Source: Tildeniella nuda ZEHNDER 1965/U140 (GTDB lineage: Bacteria > Cyanobacteriota > Cyanobacteriia > Leptolyngbyales > Leptolyngbyaceae). From it: a stretch of 64,000 bases of DNA. Position numbers and translations under genes: made by a program. The stretch covers positions 558,001-622,000 of the forward strand of contig JAHHIG010000002.1 in assembly GCA_019358895.1 (NCBI GenBank). The letters are read 5' to 3'. The notes beneath the pieces were generated by a model. The model saw nothing but the letters and a program-made list of their open reading frames with translations. It made no database searches and was not told where the DNA came from. Numbering within the stretch: the stretch's first letter is position 1; the number at the start of each line of letters is the position of its first letter. Shown here one piece after another: positions 8,076 to 16,534 of the stretch.

Positions 8076-8596
8076 GTCAATTCCCCGCCGCTCTGCGGCG
8101 TAGAATGCAGAGATGAGTGAGTACATCCACAAAAGCCATAACGTAACCGTATTGCTTTACCATTTGGTGTTTCCGGCGAAGTACCGACGGGCTGTGTTCG
8201 ATGAGCAGGTCGATGAAGTGTTGCGCGAAGTTTGCTTGGAGATCGAGAAACGGTACGAAATCAAGTTTGTGGAAATTGGTGTAGACAAAGACCACGTGCC
8301 TTTTTTGGTGCAGTCTGTGCCGACCTACAGTGTGACGAAATTGGTGACGATGCTCAAGAGCTTGACGGCACGGGAGGTGTTTAAGCGCTGTCCTCAAGTG
8401 AAACAGAAGTTATGGGGCGGGGAGTTTTGGAGCGATGGGTACTTTGCTAGTACAGTCGGCAAACACGGCGATGAAGGCATGATTGCGAAATACGTCAAGA
8501 ATCAGGGCAATGACTATCTCAAGTTACATAGAGATGAACAACTGGCTCTTTTTTGATTCTGATACCCCGTCCGCTTGCGGCGGGGTAGTTCATTAA
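8076..8596 (+). mobile_element. IS200/IS605-type element with subterminal hairpins
   Basis: A left-end hairpin CGCCG-CTCTG-CGGCG lies at 8086-8100, and a right-end hairpin CCCCG-t-CCGC-TT-GCGG-CGGGG at 8565-8585. This is the layout of IS200/IS605 elements, which transpose as single strands and have hairpins instead of inverted repeats. Only a tnpA-type gene lies between them and there is no tnpB. The catalytic His pair of TnpA is altered (see the gene entry). Confidence 0.8.
8113..8556 (+). CDS. tnpA: IS200/IS605 TnpA (Y1 HUH) transposase with altered HUH motif
   Basis: The 147-residue protein begins MSEYIHKSHNVTVLLYHLVF and matches single-strand Y1 transposases along its length: PAKYRRAVFDEQVDE, VEIGVDKDHV, LVTMLKSLTAREVF, LWGGEFWSDGYFASTVG and the catalytic-Tyr helix MIAKYVKNQG near residue 128. 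The metal-binding H-U-H motif should read D-H-V-H-F, but this copy reads DHVPFLV (codons CAC GTG CCT), replacing the second His by Pro. Loss of that ligand should abolish nicking. The gene is otherwise full length and recent-looking. Immobility is an inference from the family mechanism. Confidence 0.8.
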   Translation: MSEYIHKSHNVTVLLYHLVFPAKYRRAVFDEQVDEVLREVCLEIEKRYEIKFVEIGVDKDHVPFLVQSVPTYSVTKLVTMLKSLTAREVFKRCPQVKQKLWGGEFWSDGYFASTVGKHGDEGMIAKYVKNQGNDYLKLHRDEQLALF

Positions 8597-8657
8597 GAAC
8601 ATATTTCCCTAAGTAAAAGCTTCAACTGAATAGCGCTCCGAAATTGTAATGACGCTA

Positions 8658-8683
8658 GAGGGAACTGCTTCAACAGTTCCCTC
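8658..8683. terminator. Inverted repeat, possible terminator
   Basis: GAGGGAACTG and CAGTTCCCTC form a 10-base perfect stem with a 6-base loop. A weak TTC-rich tract follows on the plus strand. It lies between the IS200-type element and the SDR remnant, and its owner gene is unclear. Confidence 0.4.
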
Positions 8684-8766
8684 TTCAGGATTTGCTCAAA
8701 GACAGGTCTGACAACAGTTTATACACGATGGTTTGCTGGTTGAAAGGAAGTAAAGTATGAGACAGC

Positions 8767-8934
8767 TTAGCTGGCTACCAATTGGATCCAACCGCCATCT
8801 ACCACCAATTCTTCACCCAGCACAAACGAGGCATCATCGCTGGCGAGAAATAGTACTGCTTTGGCGATTTCTTCCGCTTCTCCAAATCGTTTCATCGGAA
8901 TCACTTGTTGAAGTTTCCCAGCAAATTGCTCAAC
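8767..8934 (-). pseudogene. Short-chain dehydrogenase/reductase, C-terminal remnant
   Basis: The minus frame reads [38 protein letters not shown] and [10 protein letters not shown]. This is the conserved C-terminal end of classical SDR oxidoreductases, with P-M-x-R-F-G, the [10 protein letters not shown] helix and the VDGGW end. The Rossmann fold and the catalytic Ser-Tyr-Lys are gone, because the ISKra4-like element begins at 8935. The gene ends normally at 8767, so only about 55 residues survive. Confidence 0.75.
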
Positions 8935-10116
8935 GAGTGCATCCCACCTTTGCAATGAGCATAAATGCTTAGGCTTAATGGTGTGAATCAGCGCTAGACT
9001 TTGGGTCGATGACCTCTGCCTAAGGAGCCTTATGGACGCTGCCAAGAAAGCCGAAATTCAAGCCCACGTTCAAGCCATTGCAGCCTTGTTGTACGAAGAA
9101 ACCGACCCGGAACAAGTGCAAACATTAGCAGGCATTGAGGAAGCCGTTCGAGGGCACCTGCTTGAGCATGTCAGTCCAGAGATTGGGAATTTTTTATTGC
9201 AACAAGTAGCGGCACAACGAGCGGACGAAAACGGAGCATCGACAGTATTGTTGGACGATTGAATGTAAGTGAGAAACAAGCTGCAAAACTGGAGGTCAAA
9301 GCCTACACGCAATGGAGTCCCTATCTGGAAAGGTGTTGCTTATTGTTGAGCGCGAATGAGTCCTATGAGCGAGCGGCTGAAGCTATTCAAGTTTTGACTG
9401 GGGTGGCAGTGTCTCACAGTACGCAGCAGCGGTTAGTGCATCGTCAAACCTTTGATTTACCGCAAGTGGCTCAAGCCGTTGAAGAGATGAGTGTAGACGG
9501 CGGTAAAGTGCGACTGCGAACCCCAAAGGAGAACCAAGTGAATGGCGAGATTACAAAGGGGTGAAGCTGCATGAACACTGTGTGAGTGCGTTTTTCCAAG
9601 ACAATGCCCGTTTGGTGAGTTGGGTGAATGCCCAACCATTGTCTGACCCGTTAACCTGTCTGGGAGATGGGCATGATGGCATTTGGAATCTCTACGCTGA
9701 AATTAGCACGCCCTCTCAAAGACGCGAGCTTTTGGACTGGTATCACTTGATCGAAAATTTGGGCAAGGTGGGTGGCTCAAAGCAGCGCTTAGATGGAGTT
9801 GAAGCCTTTTTGTGGCAAGGAGATATTGATAGCGCCATTGCCCAGTTCAACGATTGGCACCACGAGCGAGTGAGCACCTTCATTGCTTATCTCAACAAAC
9901 ATCGACACCGGATTGTCAACTATCGCTACTATCAAGCAGAAGGGAGCTCAATTGGTTCAGGTGCGATTGAATCAACGGTTAAACAAATCGGACGGCGCAT
10001 CAAACTTTCAGGGGCACAATGGGAGAAAGACAATGTTCCCCAAGTGCTCAAGCATCGCTCTGCCTATCTCAATGGACAGTTCTCAAAATGAGTCTTGCAA
10101 GACTGGGATGCACTCA
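8935..10116 (+). mobile_element. ISKra4-type insertion sequence (about 1.18 kb)
   Basis: The left end GAGTGCATCCCACCTTTGCA at 8935 and the complement of the right end, GAGTGCATCCCAGTCTTGCA (ending 10116), are strongly matching terminal inverted repeats. Between them lies an ISKra4-type transposase in three reading frames. The left flank is an SDR gene and the right flank a WD40 gene, and neither continues on the other side. The element therefore marks a rearrangement junction rather than a simple insertion. No target duplication is visible. Confidence 0.85.
9032..10091 (+). pseudogene. ISKra4-family transposase in three frames (two successive -1 shifts)
   Basis: Frame 1 (9032-9262) starts [20 protein letters not shown] and reaches HLLEHVSPEIGNFLLQQVA. 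Frame 2 would continue from about 9225 as KRSIDSIVGRLNVSEKQ through TQWSPYLERCCLLLSANESY to EMSVDGGKVRLRTP. Frame 3 continues from about 9535 as SEWRDYKGVKLHEHCVSAFF, HDGIWNLYAEI and GSGAIESTVKQIGRR. Joined, these give a full-length transposase with the catalytic acidic residues in DGGK, DGHDG and GAIE. Each break is explained by one missing G in a short G run. Programmed -1 frameshifting is possible at the first break because this family sometimes uses it, but two breaks more likely mean decay. Confidence 0.75.
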
Positions 10117-10777
10117 AATTACTTTTAGTCCAAACGGGATTCTCCTTGCATCTTCTAGTCCTTCCGATGATGATCCCACTATCAATATCTGGACTATGAA
10201 TGGACTGAAGTCTGAACTTGTGAACCAACTTTCTAGTAAACACGATAAACAAAATGATTTAAATGCTACACCACCTAATTTAGAAATTCATGCAATTAGC
10301 TTTAGTCCAGACAGTCAAACTCTTGCTTCTGCTAGCGAAGATCATACCATCAGACTTTGGCAAGTATCTAATGGTAGAAGGCGAGTTTTGAGGGGGCATA
10401 AAAAAGGTGTTAAATCTATCGCTTTTAGTCCAGATGGTCAAACTCTAGCTTCAGCTAGTGATGATAAAACAATCAAACTCTGGCATGTATCTGATGGTAA
10501 AGAAATCTGGTCTCAATTAGGAGGCACACATGAAGTAAGTAGTGTTAATTTTAGTCCTGATGGAAAGACTCTAGTTTCTGGCGATGTAAAAGGAACACTC
10601 AGTCTCTGGGATGTGAAAGATAAAGTTTTTCTGTATAAATTGCAAGGACATCAAAGGACAGTCAGGAGTGTCCGTTTTAGTCCTGATGGTCAAATGCTGA
10701 TTAGTGGTAGCGAGGATGAAAGCATCAGACTTTGGGATCTGAATTTAGACAGCTTAGCTCGACTTTATCCATTTTGA
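10117..10777 (+). pseudogene. WD40-repeat protein, C-terminal remnant
   Basis: Directly after the ISKra4-type end the frame reads ITFSPNGILLASSS and then four or five WD40 blades. Each has the pattern FSPDGQTLASASEDHTIRLW, with GH dipeptides in RGHKKGVKS and LQGHQRTVRS. The protein ends IRLWDLNLDSLARLYPF. WD40 proteins form beta-propellers that scaffold other proteins, and in cyanobacteria they are often fused to kinase, caspase-like or AAA domains. That N-terminal part is lost here, and there is no start codon of its own. The A+T-rich codon use differs from the core genes nearby, suggesting foreign origin. Confidence 0.75.
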
Positions 10778-11040
10778 AGAGGAGCCATTCTTGGCGGTGT
10801 CTGGATCGCAGACAGAGCCGCAGACTTTTTCGGATGTCTAGTGGTTTAACCGATATCAAGAAAAGTCTAGAGAAAATCCGACATGCTATAACTACTGGTG
10901 CCTGGGGGTTTCAGAAAATGGATAAAGTCGAGCTAAGGAAACACAGAATTAACTCTCACACAATCAAATGATTGCTTAATCATGTACTATCTCGTTGAAT
11001 GATAGTTCGCTCAAAAACGAACATAGTTTTGTTCAGAACC

Positions 11041-11205
11041 ATGAGCCAATCCTCCCTGCCCAAACCACGCGAAAACGTCACGATTTGCATGAACCCTGAC
11101 TTAAAGGAGCAATTACAGATCAAAGCGATTAAAGAACGGTGTCACCTCTCCGACCTTATTGAACAAGCTGCTCTTCTCTACCTTGAGCAACAAAAGCCTG
11201 CATAG
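11041..11205 (+). CDS. Small ribbon-helix-helix-like DNA-binding protein
   Basis: The 54-residue protein starts at the ATG at 11041 and reads MSQSSLPKPRENVTICMNPD, then LKEQLQIKAIKERCHLSDLI, ending EQAALLYLEQQKPA. A short beta strand (NVTICM) followed by two helices matches the CopG/MetJ-type ribbon-helix-helix fold used by plasmid copy-control proteins and antitoxins. An upstream in-frame ATG at 10999 would add 14 residues without family support. The following gene is a plasmid-type HTH protein, so the pair may derive from a plasmid or integrative element. No Shine-Dalgarno sequence is obvious. Confidence 0.5.
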   Translation: MSQSSLPKPRENVTICMNPDLKEQLQIKAIKERCHLSDLIEQAALLYLEQQKPA

Positions 11206-11261
11206 GAAAAATGCCCCATCTACAGCCAGCAGCGGGGCATCTACTTGTACTTATCTGCATC

Positions 11262-11537
11262 ATGACAAATTCAGCTCCGCATTCTGAAGCATCAGGGATA
11301 CAAAAGCCTCCCCAGTTCGTGCAGATTCCCAAAGAGCTGATTCGGTATGCCCGAACTTTAAAGCTGACGGGAACTCAATACGACCTCTGGCTTTACCTCT
11401 GGGAACTTGACCCCTATGGCGATCGCTGGGTAGACATTCCCCCACCTGTCGAAATTGCCGCTCTGCTGTCCGTAGACCCTCGCACCGTGCAAAGAGCCGC
11501 CCGCCGATTAGAAGACTGCGACCTGTTTGACTTCTAG
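11262..11537 (+). pseudogene. Plasmid/integrative-element HTH protein, truncated
   Basis: From the ATG at 11262 the frame reads MTNSAPHSEASGIQKPPQFV, then QIPKELIRYARTLKLTGTQY and EIAALLSVDPRTVQRAARRL, ending EDCDLFDF at a TAG. The segment AALLSVDPRTVQRAARRLED is a clear helix-turn-helix like those at the start of replication-initiator or regulatory proteins of mobile elements. Such proteins normally continue well beyond the HTH. Here the sequence after 11537 belongs to the opposite-strand integrase, so the C-terminus was removed by deletion. Function is unassigned. Confidence 0.5.
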
Positions 11538-12437
11538 ATTGAAAGCATTGCTTGCAGCCTCGGAGTCAGAGACACAAACCTGGCTCGATTAGTCTTCACC
11601 TCCTTGCGCTGCCCCTGGCTCATACTCTCCCCAATCCACATCACCGAGCAGTCATGGTTGAGATGTTCCCACTGAGACCGATGGCAAAGCCTGTGCAATC
11701 GCACGTATCGCCTCACCCGTTCGACACCCTGTTGAGAGCAAGAATTCCACGTAGTCCAAATAGTAAGCGTAGTGGCGATCGGCTTTGAACCCAGCCAAAA
11801 TCTTCCCCATCTCCTCCCTGGTGAACGGCTTCGGCTTTTGTTGAGGTGGTACTCTCACCGTTTTCAAAACATCTACCCAAGGGTTCACCTCCGTTAGCCC
11901 CTGCTTTGCTTCCCAAATCCAGCAGGCTCTCATCAACTCGATCTGCTCTCGTAACGTGACAGGCGCTAGCCGCTCTGCTAACCACTCCTTGAATTGTTCG
12001 GCATCACCCTCATTCAAGCTGCTAGCGACCTTCCCTCTAAAAAATTGACCGATGTAGCCCAGCAGCGCTCTGTACTTCTCCAACGTCCGCTTATAGACCC
12101 GTTTCGCCTTGTGCTGCATAAACTTTTCAAACAAGTCAACCGCTTTTAAAGCACTACTGACACGCTGGTGTGGCTTGTATTTAGACAATGTGCGATCGAA
12201 GTTCCCCGTCGCCATGTCGCCTTCAATCTGTTTCGCCTTGCCCTCTGCCACAATCCGGTTCGTCTTACCCTCTGGCAGTTCCAGGTAAAGAAAGTACCGC
12301 TGACGCTGAAAACTCCAGCACAACCTCAGCCGCCCCTTGAACACTTGCCCCGAGACTGTCCCTTTTGGCGACTTCTTCCGCTTCTTCAATTGAGATACAG
12401 TCGGCGGTAACGCTAGCGATACACTCATACCCATCAA
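11534..12437 (-). pseudogene. Phage-type tyrosine integrase, frameshifted and C-terminally truncated
   Basis: The main frame (12437-11652) begins MMGMSVSLALPPTVSQLKKR and has an arm-type N-terminus (GQVFKGRLRLCWSFQRQRYF), a SAM-like core-binding domain (LFEKFMQHKAKRVYKRTLEK) and the first catalytic Arg in EFLLSTGCRTGEAI. It then shifts frame near 11690. The neighbouring frame continues the same protein as MWIGESMSQGQRKEVKTNRA and RFVSLTPRLQAML, ending at 11534. The H-x-x-R box and catalytic Tyr are absent. The junction with the convergent HTH gene lies at about 11537. The gene sits about 160 bases from tRNA-Val, a common attachment site for such integrases. Confidence 0.75.
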
Positions 12438-12565
12438 ACCTCCCTGAAGGCGGCTCTGCGTATATTTCAGTATCGCAATCCTATCTCAATCAGCGCGTCA
12501 AACCGTGTCAGGTTGAGATACCTTGTTGAAAATGATGGTTCTAGACTCAGTTTTCTTTAAAATAG

Positions 12566-12592
12566 CGAAACCCGCTACTAGAGCGGGTTTCA
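12566..12592 (-). terminator. Intrinsic terminator of tRNA-Val
   Basis: GAAACCCGCT and AGCGGGTTTC form a perfect 10-base stem around a short loop, just 3' of the tRNA on the minus strand, with a T-rich tract (CGCTATTTT on that strand) after it. Confidence 0.75.
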
Positions 12593-12597
12593 AACAA

Positions 12598-12671
12598 TGG
12601 ACACATCCCGACTCGAACGGGAGACCCCCACGATGTCAACGTGGTGCTCTAACCAACTGAGCTATGCGTCC
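12598..12671 (-). tRNA. tRNA-Val (anticodon GAC)
   Basis: The complement begins GGACGCATAGCTCAGTTGGT and ends TGTGTCCA. The acceptor stem GGACGCA pairs with TGTGTCC. The anticodon arm is CCACG-TTGACAT-CGTGG with anticodon GAC, and the T arm CCCGTTCGAGTCGGG has the TTCGA loop. No CCA is encoded. The adjacent phage-type integrase suggests its 3' half once served as an integration site, but I did not find a duplicated 3' end within the window. Confidence 0.95.
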
Positions 12672-12961
12672 AGGTATGGTTCATGAGTATAGCAGATCGG
12701 CTGTGTCGGTTAAAGTGTTTGTGCGATCGATTTGGTCTGAGGAAGCATGGAAGAAAACTAGCTCAAATGGTTAAGCTTACAGGACTGTGCGCGATCGTGA
12801 TTGGAAGAGACGCGCCAAAAGAGACGTACAAGAAACTTCACGCTTCGCAATCGTTCTACCAGTCAACCGTTAATCTTCGTTGCAAAGTTGGAGGCAAAAA
12901 AAGCCTGCATGTTACGTTCGTAACGTTGGTTTCCGAATCCAGAGTTGAGAAGGAGAACGCC

Positions 12962-13162
12962 TTGAATTCGCCGTTAAATCAGTCTTCAAACGTAGCAAGC
13001 CGGGAAGATTTCAGCGAGTATGTTGCTCATCTTCAGCTTCATATGGCGCTCCAAGCACGTAATTTAGTGCCGACCTTGACCAAAGCTGGTGATAGCCGTG
13101 AACAAATGCTGCATCAGACTCAGGCGACTTTTGAAAAATTAGTGTCTCGTCAGGCTCTCTAG
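12962..13162 (+). CDS. Small hypothetical protein, 66 residues
   Basis: I chose the TTG at 12962 because AGAAGGAG lies seven bases upstream; the longer open frame to 12683 has poor coding character. The protein reads NSPLNQSSNVASREDFSEYV, then AHLQLHMALQARNLVPTLTK, ending FEKLVSRQAL. It is helical, soluble and without Cys or membrane segments. I do not recognise the family. A strong intrinsic terminator follows at 13212, so it is a single transcription unit. The 290 bases between the tRNA and this start hold no convincing gene. Confidence 0.5.
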   Translation: MNSPLNQSSNVASREDFSEYVAHLQLHMALQARNLVPTLTKAGDSREQMLHQTQATFEKLVSRQAL

Positions 13163-13211
13163 CTGTTTACGCTTGTTTGCCTGAACCCAATGGCTCAGAA
13201 GCCACGACGTG

Positions 13212-13242
13212 ATCAGAGCCACTGTTAAGGCTCTGATTTTTT
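13212..13242 (+). terminator. Intrinsic terminator
   Basis: ATCAGAGCC and GGCTCTGAT form a 9-base perfect stem with an 8-base loop, followed directly by TTTTTT. It serves the small gene ending at 13162. Confidence 0.85.
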
Positions 13243-13678
13243 GTGCTATGCGTTTTTTGTGTCAAATTTTATACCTATAGGACTGATACTATTTCACTAA
13301 ACTGTGGCTACACAGGCAAGCTTCGGCTGGCGGTCAGCGGTCAGCAGCAAAAACGAATCTGTAGGGCGATTTTGTAGAATTGGTATAAGAGCTCTTTAAA
13401 AAATGACTGCACACTTTCAAAGCAGCTATCAGCTATCAGCTATCAGCTTTAAATCATGGCTGACGGCTGACCGCTGACTGCTACAGTCCATGACATTCAT
13501 TTTTTACAGACCCTAAGGCGATCGCCACGTAGCCAGATTGTGAAGAACTCTTCATCATAAGAGGGAGGGGTTCGTTCTGCGTTTGAATGCCGCTCTAGTT
13601 GGTGCAGTGCTTGCGGGGGTGGCTATGTCGGCTGCGTCACGGCTGTGAACGACAACGCCCACAAAGAGCACGAGTCGT
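13243..13678. repeat. Intergenic region with heptamer repeats
   Basis: This 436-base gap has GCGGTCA-type heptamers at 13323-13350 (GGCGGTCAGCGGTCAGCAGC) and a run of GCTATCA heptamers at 13420-13449. A further set of GCTGACC/GCTGACG units extends to about 13484. These are the short tandemly repeated repeats common in filamentous cyanobacteria. No tRNA or clear gene is seen. A 21-codon open frame from a TTG near 13584 (hydrophobic, Ala/Val-rich) is too short to support. Confidence 0.6.
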
Positions 13679-14926
13679 TTGGTAAGGAAGGCGTTCTTGA
13701 AAATCTTTAACACTCTAGAACCAGCGGTACGGCAAAATCTGTTGGTTTTATTTGGAGTTGGGTTGCTGTTTTGGTCGAGTCTTGCTGCGTTGCTGCCTAC
13801 ACTACCGCTCTACATTCGCGATGTGGGCGGGACAAAATATCAGGTTGGTGTTGTCATTGGTGCTTTTGCAGTAGGGCTGCTGCTGTTTCGTCCGTGGTTG
13901 GGGCAGTTAGCCGATCGCCGGGGTCGCAAGATTGTCCTGTTGATTGGGTTGGCAGCAGTAGCGATCGCGCCTCTAGGCTACCTGATGACCCAATCGATGC
14001 CGCTATTGATCGCTATTCGGGCGTTCCACGGGCTAAGCATTGCTGCCTTTACGACTGCCTACAGTACGCTGGTTGTTGATCTATCACCACCGTCTAATCG
14101 GGGCGAGGTGATTGGCTACATGAGTTTGGTCAACCCGATCGGCGTTGCGATTGGACCAGCGATCGGGGGGTTTTTGCAAGCGTGGGCAGGCTATACACCC
14201 CTGTTTCTGATGTCAGCCGGGTTAGGGTTTGCTGGGCTGCTAAGCGCACTCTGGGTTCAAGCGCCGCAGCTTGTGGCGCAGCCAGCAGTCGATACCACGG
14301 GCACCTTTTGGCGCTTGTTGTTTAGCCCACGGCTGCGAACCCCAACGCTGACGCTACTCCTGGTGGGGATGGCATTTGGTGTTTTGAGTACGTTTGTGCC
14401 GCTGTTTATGCAAGAAGCAGGGGTAGACTTAAATGCTGGCTTGTTTTACACGGCGGCGGCAGTGGCAGGGTTTAGCGTGCGGCTGTTGACTGGGCGTGCC
14501 TCTGATCGCTATGGGCGCGGACGACTGATCACTTTGGGGCTGCTGCTCTATGCCTTGACGATGCTCCTTTTGTGGTTTGCTCACAGTGCCAGTATGTTTC
14601 TGCTAGCGGGGCTGCTGGAAGGGGCTGGCACCGGAATCTTTTTGCCGCTGATGGTGGCGCTGGTTGCCGATCGCTCCGAGGCGTATGAACGGGGACGCGT
14701 CTTTTCGCTGTGCGTGGGCGGCTTTGATCTGGGGATTGCGATCGCGGGTCCAGCGTTAGGCTTTTTTGCTGAATACGTCGGCTATCGGGGTATCTTTGGT
14801 CTTGCCAGCGGTTTAGCCTTTTTGTCGGTGCTTGTTTTTGTGACCCAATGCAGCAAGACGTTGCCCCACTCACTCAGCTTCGCCCTCGGTGACGGCAGAG
14901 ATCTGTATGCTTTGCCGCGCCGCTAG
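13679..14926 (+). CDS. Major facilitator superfamily exporter
   Basis: The 415-residue protein has 12 predicted membrane helices. Motif A of MFS drug/H+ antiporters appears after helix 2 as GQLADRRGRKIVLLIGL (about residue 80), and a second, weaker copy in the C-terminal half reads GRASDRYGRGRLITLGL (about residue 268). Helix 5 has the glycine-rich VNPIGVAIGPAIGGFL expected of motif C, which suggests export by proton antiport. The start at 13679 is a TTG and therefore uncertain, although the preceding AAAGAGCACGAG could serve ribosome binding. The substrate cannot be predicted. It is convergent with the CNNM gene, with a 3-base gap. Confidence 0.85.
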   Translation: MVRKAFLKIFNTLEPAVRQNLLVLFGVGLLFWSSLAALLPTLPLYIRDVGGTKYQVGVVIGAFAVGLLLFRPWLGQLADRRGRKIVLLIGLAAVAIAPLGYLMTQSMPLLIAIRAFHGLSIAAFTTAYSTLVVDLSPPSNRGEVIGYMSLVNPIGVAIGPAIGGFLQAWAGYTPLFLMSAGLGFAGLLSALWVQAPQLVAQPAVDTTGTFWRLLFSPRLRTPTLTLLLVGMAFGVLSTFVPLFMQEAGVDLNAGLFYTAAAVAGFSVRLLTGRASDRYGRGRLITLGLLLYALTMLLLWFAHSASMFLLAGLLEGAGTGIFLPLMVALVADRSEAYERGRVFSLCVGGFDLGIAIAGPALGFFAEYVGYRGIFGLASGLAFLSVLVFVTQCSKTLPHSLSFALGDGRDLYALPRR

Positions 14927-14929
14927 GAT

Positions 14930-16492
14930 CTAAAGAAACGTAGAACGATCTGTTTCTGATGAACCGTCGATTGATAGAGCATCGTCAACGATCGCGTTAC
15001 TTTCTGTGCCAGTACTTTCTGTGCCAGTATTTTCTGTATCTGTGTCACGAACCGCTGTATCAGCAACAGTGAAGTCGTGCAGTGTCTCGACGACTTCCAG
15101 GCGATGAATTTGGATTTGGTGCAGGCGGGGACCTTCAGCGGAAATAATGGTGAACTCAGAATCGCCATAGCGAGAGCTTTCCCCCAGCTGAGGGATTTTT
15201 TGGAGCTGAAAAAGGAGAAACCCACCTAGCGTTTGATAATCATCAGACAGGGGCAGATCCAGGTTGAGCAACTCGTTAACTTCCTCCAGGTCGATCTGCG
15301 CCTGCACTAAAAACGTTTGCTCATCCAGGACTTGAATGCTCGTTGCCTCATCATTGGCAGGTTCAGCGGCAACGCCCAAAATCTCAGCGATTAAATCTTC
15401 GATCGTCACCAAACCTGCTGTGCCGCCATATTCATCGACCACCATCATCATCGGCTGGCGCGATCGCTGCATCAGAGGCAACAGTTCGCTCAACAGCATA
15501 TATTCCGGCACGAAACGAGCAGGGCGCAGCCACGCTTGAATTGAATGTTCTAGATCAAACGCTTCTTGTGCTAGTGGCTCTGCCAATTCTTGAAAGTAAA
15601 TGAGACCACGTACGTCGTCCAGTGACTCACCAATGACTGGGTAGCGCAAGTGACCTGACTGCGCGGCTTCCTGCAGCAGTAACTTGAAGGTTGCATCATA
15701 GGGGACGGCATCAATGTTCGTGCGCGTCACCATGACCTCACCTGCTGACACATCACCAAACTCAAACACGTTTCTGAGCAACTGCCGTTCTTCTGCTTCT
15801 AGCCCACTAGACTCGCTCGACATGGCAATGATGAGCTGGAGTTCTTCGGGTGTCACCTGGCTAGACCATGCTTGTCCCGTATATTGAATGCCGCCTAAAC
15901 GTAGTAATAGCCGGGTTGATTGGTTCAAAACCCAGATAAACGGATGGAAGAACCGAGCGATCGCCAGACTGGGAGCAGCAAGAAACCGTGCCATCTGTTC
16001 TGAATACAACAGCGCTACTGCTTTGGGACATAACTCGCCCAGCACAATTTGGAAATAGGCAAGCAGTAAAAAAGTCGCTGGAATCGCCACTGAGTGGGCG
16101 AGGGCTTGCCTGTAGCCGTCTGGCAGCGGCAGTTGGCGTAACCAGTGGGCAACCAAAACAGCCAACGCGCTCTCCCCAATCCAGCCCAGCGCCAAACTAG
16201 AGAGTGTAATGCCTAGCTGGGTCGTAGATAGCAAACGCTCGGTGCTCTGCTGCAACGCTTGTACGGTTCGCGCCTGCACATCCCCTGCATCCACCAACTG
16301 GCTAATCCGCGATCGCCGCACCGCAACCATGGAAAACTCTGCTGCTACAAAAAAGGCATTAATGGCAATGAGCAACAGCACCAGTAGTATGCGCACCCAG
16401 ATCGCCGACCAGGTGAGTTCACTCATGGACGGGTCGATCAGCCCCATACTACCTACAAAGCCAAGTGCCAGGAAGCCTATCATGTGCAGCAC
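14930..16492 (-). CDS. CNNM/HlyC-type membrane protein (DUF21, CBS pair, CorC_HlyC domain)
   Basis: The 520-residue protein has a DUF21 transmembrane domain (about residues 30-200) with AINAFFVAAEFSMVAVRRSR and TTQLGITLSSLALGWIGE. A CBS pair follows (about 240-365: EVMVTRTNIDAV and MMMVVDEYGGTAGLVTIEDL), and then a C-terminal CorC_HlyC domain (LNLDLPLSDDYQTLGGFLL). Family members are implicated in Mg2+ or Co2+ efflux or homeostasis, with adenine nucleotide sensing by the CBS domains; the name hemolysin is historical. The last about 45 residues are an acidic Thr/Glu/Ser tail with an internal repeat (TENTGTESTGTES). The membrane location is inferred from the helices. Confidence 0.88.
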   Translation of the reverse strand: MLHMIGFLALGFVGSMGLIDPSMSELTWSAIWVRILLVLLLIAINAFFVAAEFSMVAVRRSRISQLVDAGDVQARTVQALQQSTERLLSTTQLGITLSSLALGWIGESALAVLVAHWLRQLPLPDGYRQALAHSVAIPATFLLLAYFQIVLGELCPKAVALLYSEQMARFLAAPSLAIARFFHPFIWVLNQSTRLLLRLGGIQYTGQAWSSQVTPEELQLIIAMSSESSGLEAEERQLLRNVFEFGDVSAGEVMVTRTNIDAVPYDATFKLLLQEAAQSGHLRYPVIGESLDDVRGLIYFQELAEPLAQEAFDLEHSIQAWLRPARFVPEYMLLSELLPLMQRSRQPMMMVVDEYGGTAGLVTIEDLIAEILGVAAEPANDEATSIQVLDEQTFLVQAQIDLEEVNELLNLDLPLSDDYQTLGGFLLFQLQKIPQLGESSRYGDSEFTIISAEGPRLHQIQIHRLEVVETLHDFTVADTAVRDTDTENTGTESTGTESNAIVDDALSIDGSSETDRSTFL

Positions 16493-16534
16493 GATCGAAG
16501 GGGTTTTCCTGTAGAAGCATGAAGCGAGAATCCT

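Noticed and set aside
8076-8596. TnpB/IscB RNA-guided nuclease linked to the IS200-type element
   Set aside because: There is no ORF of suitable size or with RuvC or zinc motifs next to tnpA.
13584-13649. Tiny hydrophobic ORF (21 codons) upstream of the MFS gene
   Set aside because: Only a TTG start, no family and a length that chance allows; mentioned only as gap content.
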